Positions 1-10,744 are shown, numbered from the stretch's first letter. The stretch is 64,000 nt of DNA from Monodelphis domestica (GCF_027887165.1 NC_077228.1:179296499-179360498), one strand, 5' to 3'. Numbers and translations: made by a program. The notes: generated from the letters alone by a model not told the origin.

Positions 1-213
1 GGGAGCAGCTGTGTAGCTCAGTGGATTGAGAGCCAGGCCTAGAGATGGGAGGTCTTGGGTTCAAATCAGACCTCGGACACTTCCCAGCTGTGTGAACCTG
101 GGCAAGTCACTTAACCCCCATTGCCTAACCCTTTCCACTCTTCAGCTTTGGAACCAATATTCCCTATTGATTCTAAGTTGGAAGGTAAGGGGGGAAAAAA
201 ACCCAACAAAAAA
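1..213 (+). repeat. tRNA-derived SINE, WSINE1-type, possibly cut by the window edge
   Basis: Starts GGGAGCAGCTGTGTAGCTCAG, with a Pol III A-box-like GTAGCTCAGTGG and B-box GGTTCAAATC. A conserved middle (GTCACTTAACCCCCATTGCC) and a tail ending GGAAGGTAAGG plus A-rich sequence follow. It is nearly colinear with copies at 37999, 50286 and 61861. The family assignment is from memory. Confidence 0.85.
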
Positions 214-752
214 CTAATTTGTCACATGACAGTTTTTGTGACTGAGAGCCCCCAAATACACAATTTCCACAAAAGTCCAGGCTGTGAGTAAATACAAACC
301 ATATCTACCCTCCCCACCAAAGGCTACCATCCTTCAGCTCTGTACACTTATTGCCTGAACCTAGTTATTTATTTATACAGTATCTGCCCCATTATAGTGT
401 GACTTCCTTGAGGGCAGAACTTGTTTTTGCTTTTCTATATATGTGAATCCTAAAGGTTTATATAGCACAGTGCCCGGCACTACTGCATAAAATGGGATAT
501 TGTTCTTTGTGAGTGAGGATAAATTCTGATATATCTTACTCTGCTGTTGGAAAATGATTCGGACACTTTGGGTATGAACAGAAAATTTGTAGGCTGATGC
601 ATGAAAAGGAAAAGGAATGGAATAGACTTGATGTGAATGAGCCAAAAACCAATTTCCATAGATACTTCTTGTTTTAATATGAACAGATATAAAGCCATCC
701 ATTTGTAAATTTCTCTTTTCCCACTAAATTAGGCACCACTCATTACTAGTGG

Positions 753-771
753 CACACACACACACACACAC
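753..771. repeat. (CA)n microsatellite
   Basis: About nine perfect CA units; the only simple repeat near mir-21. Confidence 0.9.
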
Positions 772-808
772 TCCATTGCTTGCTAAGAAAACAAATCCAG
801 GGACTACT

Positions 809-814
809 TTTATT
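809..814 (-). terminator. candidate pri-miR-21 poly(A) signal (AATAAA)
   Basis: The first canonical AATAAA on the minus strand downstream of the hairpin, about 0.94 kb past it. Human pri-miR-21 is a polyadenylated transcript of about 3.4 kb. With a start near 5.2-5.3 kb, ending here would give a transcript of about 4.4 kb, so the site is only a candidate. Position is inferred. Confidence 0.25.
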
Positions 815-1751
815 TTTTCTCTTTCATTGGAGAGGGACATCATAGATTCTGACAGGAACCAGTAAAGGAATGTGATATAGAGTTGGCTTATCTGATGATT
901 ATGAAGGGACCAGCTAATGCATTCAAGTGGATTCATTTGGATTATCCATGAATTGAATTATCTAATAGTTTCCAAGCAGGTCTGGAAAATAGAAAACTAG
1001 CATTGTAGAATCTCATCTCCTCGAACAAGTCTCTCATTGATGTCTATAATGCAAATGGCAAGATTCCTTGCCTTCTGAAAGTACAAATTCAGATGAATGA
1101 GAGACTTTAAGGCCTAGAAACTGCTTTAGGAAAGAAAAACCCATTAGAAAACCCAAATCCCTCTGAATTTAACAGGCTTATTAATAGTGACCAAAATTTG
1201 AATGTATATCACCTGGAAAGTACAAACAAAACCCCAAACCTTTCCATTTACAGATAAAGAATTGAATCCCTACTAGTACTGTGTAACTTTGGACAAGTCC
1301 TTATCTTCTCTCTGGTTTGCAGTGACCAGTTCTGCTCAAATATTGTTGGTTCCCATATGGAGCCATGATATCCCTTTGGATGGTTTTTCAGTGCCCTGAA
1401 AGATCTCTTTATCACTATTTAAGACCCAAAATAAATAGTACACTTTAAGGAGAAAAAAACAGCAACATGCTCAGTAAGAATGCAGTAGCCCTTTCAAAAC
1501 CACAAAAGGCTTTAACTATTCCAAAAGGAACCTATTCTCTTGTATAACAAACCTTTTAACTTATAACTTTTATCGTTAGGTCACGGAAGATAACATTAAA
1601 AAACTTCCATGTAACTGTCTCCCTTTATGCTGCTCCATTGTGGCATCAGAATGCTGCCATATACTCAAGTTCTGGATTTAAAACATGATGCTGGTTGATG
1701 TTTGAATGGGAACAAAGTTTGATGTGGATGGTCAGATGAAAGATACCAAAA

Positions 1752-1823
1752 TGTCAGACAGCTCATCGACTGCTGTTGCCATGAGATCCAACAGTCAACA
1801 TCAGTCTGATAAGCTATCCGACA
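1752..1823 (-). ncRNA. MIR21: mir-21 precursor hairpin
   Basis: The minus strand carries a 72-nt hairpin of the same length as human pre-miR-21. The 5' arm mature strand (1816-1795) begins TAGCTTATCAGACTG and matches miR-21-5p at all 22 positions. The 3' arm strand (1778-1758) begins CAACAGCAGTC and matches miR-21-3p except for a few bases. The lower stem pairs TGTC with GACA and AGC with GCT. The loop region reads GTTGGATCTCATGG. A CNNC element (CATC) lies 14-17 nt past the annotated 3' end, roughly where SRp20/DDX17 aid Drosha cutting. miR-21 is a conserved vertebrate miRNA that represses targets such as PTEN and PDCD4 and responds to STAT3 and AP-1. It lies about 1.4 kb downstream of the VMP1 stop on the same strand, the conserved synteny, which leaves little doubt of identity. 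Confidence 0.98.
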
Positions 1824-2504
1824 GGACGGTACAGCCATGGAGATGTCACAGATGAAGATAGGTACAAAGTGATATCCAAGCAGGATTTGATGGAACACAC
1901 ATTGACCAATTTCACTTGAAATGAGCCTGAGGGAAAATGTGATCTTCATGGTTAAAACCCAAATTCTATTCTAAACAAATAACCCAGATTACTTTTCCTA
2001 AAGGAAAAAAGAAAGATCATTTCCCAGGTCTCATCTGCCAGAAATCTCTGGAAGCAACTTCATACGAATGGAAATAGCTAGAAGAGGGCAAAACTTGGCG
2101 TGTTAGAATCAGAGCGCAAGGTAACTTAAAAGAATTAGAGGTGTGACTGACATTTAAAAAAAAACAACAAAATAATGCTTCTCAGTATTCTGTGATCTTG
2201 ATATCATAAAAACAAATTCTATGTCTGTTAAAATATGGCATCTTTTTCTATTTCAGTAAATCAAGGGTCAACCATTTCCCAAATTGAGTAAGGACTTGGC
2301 TTGCCAACCAAAATTCTTTGCAAGGCAAAGTTCCCATCTTAAGTACTACTTGATTTAAAATATGAAAGGTGTCAAAATACTGGCTTTTTCTCTTGGGTTA
2401 GATGGAAATTATCAGACACAGAGATTATAGGCAGGACAAGGCGACCAATCAGGTCGTAGAAGCTAAAATACAGGAAAAAAAACACTCAAGAAGACAAACA
2501 CAAT

Positions 2505-3221
2505 TCTGGAATGATCAAAGATGACTTTATAAAGTTTTTTTCTTGTGACTTCATTCTAAATATACAGAATAAAAAATGGTGCCAGTTCATTTATAAGGCA
2601 CCAGCCAAATTTTGTTTACACTGTCTTAAAATGTAAAAGGCACCCCAAAGGTGTGCAATGCATCATAAAATGACATTTTTTCCTGGGTGGGTGAGGAAGG
2701 AAGGCTGGGCAGGATGGAATATTAAATATCACCATGATAGACATGCAAGACTGTTATCCAATCTATTATCATTTATACATATTTTGATGATTTAGAAAAA
2801 GAAAATGTCCATATATGCCAAGCTATATTGGCTCAATATATTCAATAAAATAAATTTTTTTTGAGGGAGGTGGTCTCAAGTCTCTAATTGTACTGTTGTA
2901 CATTAAATTTGGAAATAACTTAAAAGTGAAATTAAATGCCACATACCACCCACTTCAGAAAACCCAACTCAGATTGAATTTAAGAAGAGACCTATATACC
3001 TTACCTTTACATACAAGTCTGTCAACAAAAAGTATGGACTAATCACTTTCAAAAACAAAAAATTTTTTCACCCCACCCTACCCATTCCCTAGAAAAAAAT
3101 AATTGTTTTGGAAGAGGGTTGATCCCACCCCCCTTTTCCCTGCTTAAAATAGTGCCAGTTTAGGTAAATCCCATCCCTTTTAGATTCTGTGAATGGGCAT
3201 GTTAAATTATATCTCTCAGCC
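2505..3221 (-). other. VMP1: VMP1 3' untranslated region (end inferred)
   Basis: AT-rich sequence after the TGA, without a coding frame. No AATAAA lies on the minus strand between the stop codon and mir-21. The best poly(A) signal is the variant TATAAA at 2531-2526, followed by a T/GT-rich stretch at about 2500-2470. That would give a UTR of about 0.7 kb and a gap of about 0.68 kb to the mir-21 hairpin, close to the human spacing as I recall it. The end point is an inference; the UTR could also run on through mir-21. Confidence 0.5.
2526..2531 (-). terminator. candidate weak VMP1 poly(A) signal (TATAAA)
   Basis: A non-canonical hexamer with a downstream GT/T-rich tract at about 2500-2470. 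It is the only plausible signal between the VMP1 stop and mir-21. A weak signal here would favour VMP1 read-through into mir-21, which is known in human cells. Inferred from sequence alone. Confidence 0.35.
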
Positions 3222-3365
3222 TCATTTGGTTTTTTCTTCCGAGTACATTTGCTGCTGGATTCGCTTGGCATAGCTTTGTGCCATGGAATTGATGATGGAT
3301 AGGATGAAGTAGCACACCATGACAATGACTAACTTTTCAAACATCCAGGACAACCAGTTTTCCCC
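3222..3365 (-). CDS. VMP1: VMP1 exon 12, C-terminal coding part and stop
   Basis: Starts after a CCTACAG acceptor in phase 0 and encodes 47 residues followed by TGA (3224-3222). The translation begins [13 protein letters not shown] and contains one strong transmembrane helix (about residues 13-26, [14 protein letters not shown]). It ends with a short basic/acidic tail, [13 protein letters not shown]. The hydrophilic C-terminal tail of about 20 residues is the part of VMP1 reported to bind Beclin-1 (the Atg domain). Human ends QQRLNSEEKTK as I remember it, so the RLN to QMY change falls in that tail, whereas the final SEEKTK is kept. The upstream in-frame ORF to 3536 is intron read-through and is not coding. 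Confidence 0.97.
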   Translation of the reverse strand, partial: GENWLSWMFEKLVIVMVCYFILSIINSMAQSYAKRIQQQMYSEEKTK

Positions 3366-4599
3366 CTGTAGGAATAAACACAGGAAAGAAAAAAAAAGGA
3401 GAAAAGCCATGTTAGTGGAGAACAGTAAAAAAATTAAAAACTCTGGGTAAACCTCTCTATAGTCATGACCACTGGAACAACCTGAAATAGGAACAGATAC
3501 CAACCTATTATCCCTCCCTCTTGGGCCTGTGTCCACATAACTACTACTCAGGCCTTTTTATACTCAAAGTGAGTGGTGAGGACTGGAGCCTAAAAAAGCT
3601 GGTGATGATGATCAGCGGCCACTTGGCCAAAGTCTTAATTCTGCTCATATTAACTTGCTATTGAGTTGGGAATAAGCCAAGTGTGAAGTCATTTTGTGTC
3701 ATCTGCTAAGTAAATAAGTCGAGCCATTACTCTTACACAAAATAGTTTAACTATAAAGGAGTGTGGGCAAATACTTTAGGATTTTGCTCTTACTCCAACG
3801 TTTCTTTCCCAGTAGACTGTTCAAGTAGATTTTTAAAAATATCTGGTTCTGTCGAGTGAGGGCAGCAAAAGACAATATAGTGTGCCCTGCTCACTATATT
3901 CCAGATGTATTAAATACAAGTTTTCTCCTAATTTCTAGTTCCTGTTCTGCTCAGTCATCTTTTATGTTTTTTTTACCCCTTTCTTAGAATCACTGATGTG
4001 GTAGTTCTAGAAGCCAAAGATCAGGCTCTAGCAAGAGACTTCTGATTTAAATTATGAGCAAGGTAATTCAAAACATTATTGCTTCTTTACTAGTCAAGGG
4101 AAACATTAAAAATAAAAGAGCCACTTTTATTAATGACAGTTGTATTCAACACATTATCTCAAAGCTATGGATTTTTGCCTAATGTAACAAAGTCTATATT
4201 TAGTTATTTTATTTTTGATTACAGGTCCAGTTAAGAAAAAACCGCATAGTTTTTACTATAAGCTGACACAGTTCCCAAGAACTTTTATCTGAGACCAGAT
4301 ACCAAAGTAGAAGTATGTCTTTGGATAAACAATGCCAATTTATATATTTGAGAACAATCACAAATTCACAATTCAGTTAGTCAAGAAACTCGCATGAAAG
4401 AAATCTTTAATCTAGTTTTAGGTAAATAAGTTCCATACTAGTTAGTCTGAAACAGGCAACTTATTTTCTTTCAGTCTCAGAAAGTTTATGAGTAGGCTTC
4501 TCTCATAATTTTTCTCTTTCCTAGTAAAGAAGAAACAATAAATGCCAAATTCTGATTTACAGTACGGGAATGAAGAATGAGGAATGAGGAGAGTCTCAC
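3366..4599 (-). other. VMP1: VMP1 intron 11
   Basis: A GTGAGA donor at 4599 and TACAG acceptor at 3366 bound 1.2 kb of AT-rich sequence. I recognise no repeat in it. By analogy with human it is transcribed in both VMP1 pre-mRNA and pri-miR-21. Confidence 0.85.
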
Positions 4600-4702
4600 C
4601 TGTGGCATACCCTCCTCCGACTTATGGTGAAGCTTCTGCCGCTGAGCCTCCAAATACTCTTGGAAAGGTTTCTGCAGAGAAGGACCTAGACTCGGGACAG
4701 CC
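4600..4702 (-). CDS. VMP1: VMP1 exon 11 (34 codons plus 1 base)
   Basis: A 103-bp exon. The acceptor is TACCCTCAG before GGC and the donor is GTGAGA after CAG. The first G completes the split glycine codon from exon 10. The translation reads [20 protein letters not shown] and then [14 protein letters not shown], a hydrophilic, partly helical cytosolic segment before the last transmembrane helix. I recall VPGIGPS and SEMGTPQ in human, so this loop varies more than exons 8-10. The miR-21 promoter-like cluster lies 0.46-0.67 kb upstream on the same strand. A transcript starting there would therefore run through exon 11, intron 11 and exon 12 before reaching mir-21. Confidence 0.96.
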
Positions 4703-5166
4703 CTGAGGGTAGGGGAGAGCCCACAGAAAGGAAAACAATTGGGAGAGAAAGCAGAAAAAGTAGGGTTACAGATCGGTTCTACATACCATTCAGGAGTTTA
4801 AAGATAAAAGGAAAGGAAAAATTAAAATGATAAAAACACAGAAGAAAGAGGAGTTGGGGAAAGAGCCCAAACACAGAGTTGGGGGCTATCATCTCTCTTT
4901 CTGGAGAGGGGAACACCCGCCTTCTCGCTCTCGTAACCCACAAAAAGGGGCCAGAAAAATCGTTCCCAGCAAACTGCTTGTAAGATAAAAGGAAATACAC
5001 ACAGGGGCACATTCTAGTCTAACTATCTGGCCGGCAGGCAGGAGAGCAGGAGAGGGAGAAGGAGAGAGTGGAAGAGAGAGAGAGTTGGAGGGAAGGAAGG
5101 TACAGACAGAGACAGAGAGAGATTAGCTCAGTGAACTGCTGGGGTTCAGAGAATAAAATGAATGAC

Positions 5167-5175
5167 TTCTGAGAA
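5167..5175. promoter_or_regulatory. STAT-type site TTCTGAGAA
   Basis: Matches TTCN3GAA, and the flanks extend the palindrome (ACTTC-TGA-GAAGT). STAT3 activation of miR-21 is established in human cells. Whether this site is the functional equivalent is inferred. Confidence 0.5.
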
Positions 5176-5337
5176 GTCCCACATTTATCACCACCAGTTC
5201 CTGTAAGAACTGGTTTGAACCGATTAATAAGGAAATGACTTATGCTTGTGTCATCCCCAGTTAAAAAAGAAACTGCCCGCCCTCTCCTAGACTTGCCCCA
5301 TCTTCTCAGAGGGGGCGGCCCATTTCTCAAACTAAGT

Positions 5338-5347
5338 CCTTATTAGG
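5338..5347. promoter_or_regulatory. CArG box (SRF site) CCTTATTAGG
   Basis: A perfect CC(A/T)6GG match inside the promoter cluster, close to a GC box at 5311-5320. SRF is one of the factors reported for the human miR-21 promoter. Confidence 0.5.
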
Positions 5348-6149
5348 ACAATCTGTGCGTCATCCTTATCCAAAAAGAATGCATTAGCAAATTTGGGAGG
5401 CACCTCCCACTAGTCAGAAGTCAGTGATTAACAAAGGAACAAAGAAGGAACTATGAACCTTGAATCACTCCATGCTTTATGGTGGATGATTTGCACAGAA
5501 ATTACAGTACATTGCTAAACACCTTGTTCTGAGATGATTGGGATAGTGATCACCGATAAGTTTATGTACTCTGAGCTCCCTCTCACCCATATGTGGAGGC
5601 AGTGTGGCTAAACCGGTCCAGCAAGTACAGCTACCCCTTCCCATTTTGTACATGCTTAAGGGCATTTGAAAAATGGTAACTTGGGGTTACTTGTAACATA
5701 ATATTCCTTTCTTTTTTTTTATTTTGTAACCCGCTCCCTTCCCCCCACCCTGCTTTTTTCTGGGTTTCTAACACAAAAGTAATCTTTCTTTTTCCTGAGG
5801 AAGGAGCATTCCATTATACATTCACATAGAATGCCCGGTGTTCCCCCATCTGGATGTTCTTAGTCAAAGTACCCCTTATTTTCTAGACAATTAACCAAAA
5901 AGTGCTGCATTCCTGGTCCGGGAGGGGGGAGGGGGGAAGAGAGACCTTCTACAATTGACAAAAGGCAACATAGAACAAGACTGTGAAATTCATGACCATG
6001 ATAAAGTGCTAAGTAGTAATGTATAGCTAAAGTATGGGTGGTGTAGAAGGTGCTAACTGTAGCATCAACAATAAGTGCAGATGGAATCTGTGAAGGCAGA
6101 ACCCGAATGATGGTCAGAATAATGCATGAGAGAGATAAAAAGATAGATT

Positions 6150-6151
<2 letters not shown>

Positions 6152-6209
<58 letters not shown>
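6152..6209. repeat. (TG)n microsatellite, 29 units
   Basis: A perfect alternating TG/CA run of 58 bp in intron 10, about 0.8 kb upstream of the promoter cluster on the minus strand. Such tracts can adopt Z-DNA and are length-polymorphic. Confidence 0.95.
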
Positions 6210-6211
<2 letters not shown>

Positions 6212-9200
6212 ATGCCTGCTCATTCATTTGCTTATTCTCTTTTCTGTCTCCTAGGAAAGCAGGTTTTAAACCCTCCTTCCATTTGGCTAGCTACAACAGA
6301 AGAGGAAGCAATCTGAATGAGATAATATGCTTCTTTATCAGTAGTAGTTTTTACTACTAGAGCAGAAACTGTATGAACTTTCCTTCTAGAGGATATATTT
6401 TATCCAGGGCAAATCAATTAATGGAAAATAACCCTTCCTTAAATAATAATGCTTGTGGGACTCGAAACAACACATCAGTTTACACACAAGAAATAACACA
6501 CATATGAAAAAGCAATTCCAACCAAATACATGTATAAATGACTTTGAAGAACTGAGTCCTGTAAGATATTTCCTTTGGGAGCTGATTCATTCACTGGCTA
6601 AAAAGAATTCTACTGAATGACTCGCAGGCAGAGTCATTCTAAACTTTGGGGAAACCCAGAGGAAGGAGATCATTTAAGGAGTAAATTATAAATCAAGACT
6701 GAATGTTAGGAAAGGTAAAATTATCAAAGAGACTTTTTCAGGGGTAGGGAAGGAGATCACAGAAGGGAACTAGAAGGAAAAGTAAAATGGATAACAATTA
6801 TTTAAAAATTGGACTAAATACAATGTTTTACCATGTCTAGAGTTATATTAAAGTGTTGCATTTATAGAACATTCAGAAACATATTCAAGGTACAGCTTTG
6901 AAAGAAATATAGTGGGCCCCCAAATAATTAAAATGTCATTATTCTTTATGATTCTTTTTTGGGAGAAGGCAGGTCACTATAAAAGCTCTGGGGAAAAAAC
7001 CCTTAAACCCCTAACTTTAAGCTTTTTAAGTAAGTTAGTGCCCCAAACTTCAATATAAAAATATATTCATGAATCTAAAAAGAATGAATTGAAATCTCTA
7101 TTTAAGCTATTAGGTGCTGAGTAATTTCATAAACTATTTCTCCTTGCCGTTCCCCTTAACTCTTTGGTTTAAATTAGCTAAATAATTTAATAATAAAGCT
7201 AGATTCTTCCATTTTTCATTATCTTATATCTACAAACAATAACTTGAGTTAAATTTCTCAGGATATCAGCAGCACTTCTGCACCACTGTTTTCTTCGTTA
7301 TTTTTAAAACTATTTTAGTAATGGACTCTAAAATGCCTGAAATTACAACCCCTGTTCCTAACATGTTATTTAGGCACACAATGTACTTAGTCTCCAACCT
7401 CTTCCTTCCAAAGTGATTGTGAAGCAGCAAATAGAAGCAGAAGGGAATAGAAGGATTAGGAGTTTTGGCTTTAAGACTGGAAGTAGAAAACGAATTTGTT
7501 TATAAGTAACTTCTATCAGTTAGATGGTTGTGCATGGTTGAGGGTATAGTTCAAATGACATTCTCTAGAGAACACTGAACCTGTCAGGTAGGGATAAGAC
7601 AATTTGTTTTATTCCATTTGGGTGAGTGAAACCTTCTATCTGCCCCCCTGAGGCATTTTTGAGACAAGAAAGACACAGAGAAGTTTTTTTGGTTATATGT
7701 CATACTAAAAACACACTTAAGCCACCCTTGCAAATAATCACTTGACCTGGAAAAGCAACAATTAAGTAATAAGTTTTTCATTTATTTTATTCCCCATAAA
7801 CGTTCCTTTCAGAGTAGCAAATTTTTAGTTTGGGCTTAACTAACCATGTTTGATACAATCTCCCTCCAGTAAATATTCCTCTAGTAAATATTGGTGGTCA
7901 TTCTTGACTATTTTTGTTCTCAAGTTTTTAAAAATCACAACTACCATCACTAGACATTCAAACATAACAAACAGATAGGCTTAAATCTGGGAAAGATTTT
8001 TTTCATGCCCAACGTCAAATTTTCTGATAAAACAAAGTAAAAACCACAACTTCTGTGGAAACATTTGGGTACTGAGACACTGTCTTTGGGAAGAGTATTA
8101 TAATTCCTCAAGAGGATAACTCATTTTTCCAACTAGTCTACTGTTGTTCAGGTTTTTGATACATACTATCCTTTGCTTGTAGAAATCTGTCCTCAGGGAA
8201 AATTCATTGTAACAAACTCTTTCCATAGTTGCTAATTATTAGTTAAAGCCTACATTCTTCTTCATGCCCAGGAAAGGCAGAAAATCTTCCTGAGAACTGT
8301 TCACAATTGGCAGAGGTTGCCTGGTGAGTGGGTGGAGTGACCAACTACTTGTGTTTTTCACAATGCTTAATTTTTCATTCATTTTTAAATCCCAAGTACA
8401 CACCCAATCTAAGCATGCCTGGAATGCATGGTTGCAATTATTTCTAGTTTTCCAGAGCCTTTTTTAACTCTTATAACCCTTCAATGCATTTATTTGGTAT
8501 ATAAAAAAATAACAAGAATGACCTTAATATGAACTTCTTTCTGAGAGTAGAGATATCAGTCAATATACCAGCAGGCCTGCCAGAAATCTCTCTTGATTTC
8601 TCAAATTGAGTTTAGGTTTTTCAGGTAGGTCTGAGCTTTACGCCAGTGAATGTCCCATAAAACAAAAGGAACAGTTTCTACTTAAGAAACCTACTGAAAT
8701 CCAACATTTGTCTTACTTTTTTGACTTCCTGGAGTAGAAGGCACAGAAAAATACCCACCCTCCTCCCCACTATTTTAAAGGATGTTTCTAAAGATGCAGC
8801 AATTAAAATGTCTAAGTAAAGGATGCTATATAGACACAAATAAAATGGTCTCTCTTGAACATAAGCTCTGCTCTGACTTGGCTAATAGCTTTTCAAAAAT
8901 ATCATTGGGGTCAGACAATCTATAACAGTTTTCCTAAAAAAAATTCTATGGGATATGCAGATATCAATTCAAAGAAGGCTAGGTTTTGTTTTAAGCAAAA
9001 GACATGATAGCATCATATCAATGAGAACTGAAAGGAACTTCTCTCATTTTTACAGATGAGTATTTGCCCCATGTCATATAGGTAATGAAGCTGATTCAAA
9101 GCAAAGTCCTTTGACTCCAAATTGAGTCATCTATTCATGGTACTATGTCTTTGGGCCATGGATTTTATCTTTACTTGGAAGATCCTTTAATATGCCTCAT

Positions 9201-9402
9201 TTTTTAGTATTTGACCACAAAATCTGAATAAGATTCTTTACTGTAAAGGATCAAGACACCAAGAGACTAAAAAAAAAAAAAAGGTAAAATATATATGGGG
9301 AGCCAGGAAGGTCCTGGTCAGAGTTGTATTTTATTATTTAAAAAAGAAAGAAAGAAAAAAAGGTGATTTTAATAAAATTATTTGCCTGGAGGTTATCATA
9401 AT

Positions 9403-9549
9403 GAAGTAGTCAGAAAAAGCACTAGATTGGAAACCAGAGAACTCAAGTTAAAATCTGTTGGGTCTCAGTTTTCTTCTCTGTAAGATACAGAGGTTGGACT
9501 AGAGGATCTTTAGGATCCCTTCCAACTCTGAATCTATAGTCCTATGACT
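9403..9549 (+). repeat. MIR/CORE-type SINE fragment
   Basis: Contains the pattern GAAAAAGCACTAGATTGG, CTCAGTTTTCTTCTCTGTAA and GATCCCTTCCAACTCTGAAT, with the internal order of marsupial MIR-like elements. Diverged and without a clear tail. Confidence 0.65.
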
Positions 9550-9716
9550 TTTATAGACAATAGGGAGAGCTAAAAACCATGAGGACAAAGATGATACACA
9601 AATCATACATTTACTTAATGCTCCTCTGAAAACACAAACTGTCCCTTCACAGCAAGTGTTTGGTAGGAGCAGAGTTGTCAAGACTAGGGGGCAGAATACA
9701 CAGGCTGCTACTCAAG

Positions 9717-9970
9717 TCAAATCATCAAACATTTACTAAGCTCTGGGGATGCAAAGAAAAGCAAAAAAATAATCCTGGTTCTCCAAAAGCTCACAGTCTA
9801 ATGGAGGAGACAACATGTAAACAACTATGTCCAAGCAAAATATATCTGGGATTAATTGGAGATTATCTCAGAGAGAAGGTGCTAGGATGAAGGAGGGTTG
9901 GAAAAGGCTTGTTGCAGATGGCTATACTTGAAGGAAGCCAGGAGGCTGTTATAAAATGGCTGTAAAAATT
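9717..9970 (-). repeat. L2-like LINE fragment, antisense (3' region)
   Basis: Plus-strand reading CATTTACTAAGC, CTGGGGATGCAAAGAAAAGC, GTCTAATGGAGGAGACAACA and GGTTGGAAAAGGCTTG matches the order seen in the longer antisense L2-like copies in this window (for example 33965-34500 and 56800-57005). Confidence 0.6.
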
Positions 9971-10344
9971 GTTTATGTTCTTTTAAAACAAGGGAAGTGA
10001 AGCACTTCTTCTGAAAATTAACCAATCAAGTATCTCTTTGTCTTTTCCAAAAAAGTCTGGGGCAAAATAACCTGCTAGCAGATCAAATGAACACATTTAG
10101 TAGTCTGGCAAGGGTTTTAGATATACCCTAGCTAAGCCAGGCCTCTGCCTTTTCTGGTTTGGTAAGCAAGAAAGAAACATCACAGAATCTCGTGACTACA
10201 AGAATTTGGATTAGATTCTCTCCCTTCCATCATTTTTCTCTTTCTCCCTATATGTTCCTTATTTCACCATAAAGGAAAATTATAAAAGTGAACCCTGTGG
10301 CCATGTCCCAAAGTTTTAAGGTTTATTGTTTCCTTCGAAATAGA

Positions 10345-10505
10345 ATCCCCATGGTACAGTAGAAAGAACTCAGAACTTTTAAGTCAAGAGAGTTGGGTTT
10401 GAATTCTGGTTCTGCCAAGTGCCCTTGGAAAAGGACCCTAACCACAAAGAGAATCACTTCACCTACCATATGCTAAGTTGTGAGGAAGGAGCTTTATAAA
10501 CTTTG
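10345..10505 (+). repeat. MIR/CORE-type SINE fragment
   Basis: Reads GGTACAGTAGAAAGAACTC, then GGGTTTGAATTCTGGTTCTG and a CORE-like middle. Old and diverged. Confidence 0.6.
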
Positions 10506-10744
10506 GAGTCTATGGGAGTATACTTGAGACTAACAGTTCCTATTTCCTAGGTTATGCATTTCAACTGTGGTCAAATCAGCAACTTTAGCCAAGGGAAGAA
10601 AGCACTCAAATCAAGATTCTTGATGCAACAAAGGTCTCCTTAACCAATTGCTTGCTGACCTGACAAAACTATTCCACACTGGAATACCTCAATAGTAAGC
10701 AAAGGGGCAGAGCTATTCAGTTACCACTGTGAAAAAGCATGCTC

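Larger units (their letters stand above)
214..1751. other. flank downstream of mir-21
   Basis: Mostly unique AT-rich sequence. It includes an old L2 3'-end-like fragment (about 395-500, with the typical GAGGGCAGAACTTG and CAGTGCCCGGCA), a short (CA)n at 753-771 and a candidate poly(A) signal at 809-814. No coding exon was recognised. In human the next gene is TUBD1, which would lie beyond the left edge. Confidence 0.5.
5160..5370 (-). promoter_or_regulatory. putative pri-miR-21 promoter in VMP1 intron 10
   Basis: The cluster lies 3.34-3.55 kb upstream of the mir-21 hairpin, where the human intronic promoter (miPPR-21, about -3.8 to -3.3 kb) was mapped. Visible motifs are a palindromic STAT site TTCTGAGAA (5167-5175), an ETS core GGAA (5231-5234) beside TGACTTATGC (5236-5245, AP-1-like), a second AP-1-like TGTGTCA (5247-5253), a GC box GGGGGCGGCC (5311-5320), a perfect CArG box CCTTATTAGG (5338-5347, SRF) and TGCGTCA (5356-5362, AP-1/ATF-like). 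AP-1, ETS/PU.1, SRF and STAT3 are the factors reported for the human promoter. From memory, the paired AP-1-like sites on the minus strand (GATGACACAAGCATAAGTCA) also occur in human. The exact start site cannot be read from sequence. Confidence 0.7.

Noticed and set aside
1-75. Possible tRNA gene suggested by A- and B-box sequences
   Set aside because: It is the tRNA-derived head of a SINE, with the CORE-like body and A-rich tail following. The same head recurs at 37999, 61861 and elsewhere.
3222-3536. Minus-strand ORF of 104 aa extending upstream of VMP1 exon 12
   Set aside because: The part above 3365 is intron 11; the AG acceptor and the homology begin at 3365.
5019-5330. 103-aa minus-strand ORF across the miR-21 promoter region
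   Set aside because: It overlaps the promoter motifs, ends in low-complexity Leu/Ser sequence and matches no protein I know.
5860-6213. 117-aa minus-strand ORF with a run of Thr-His
   Set aside because: The start is the (TG)n microsatellite read as CA codons and the rest has no similarity I recognise.
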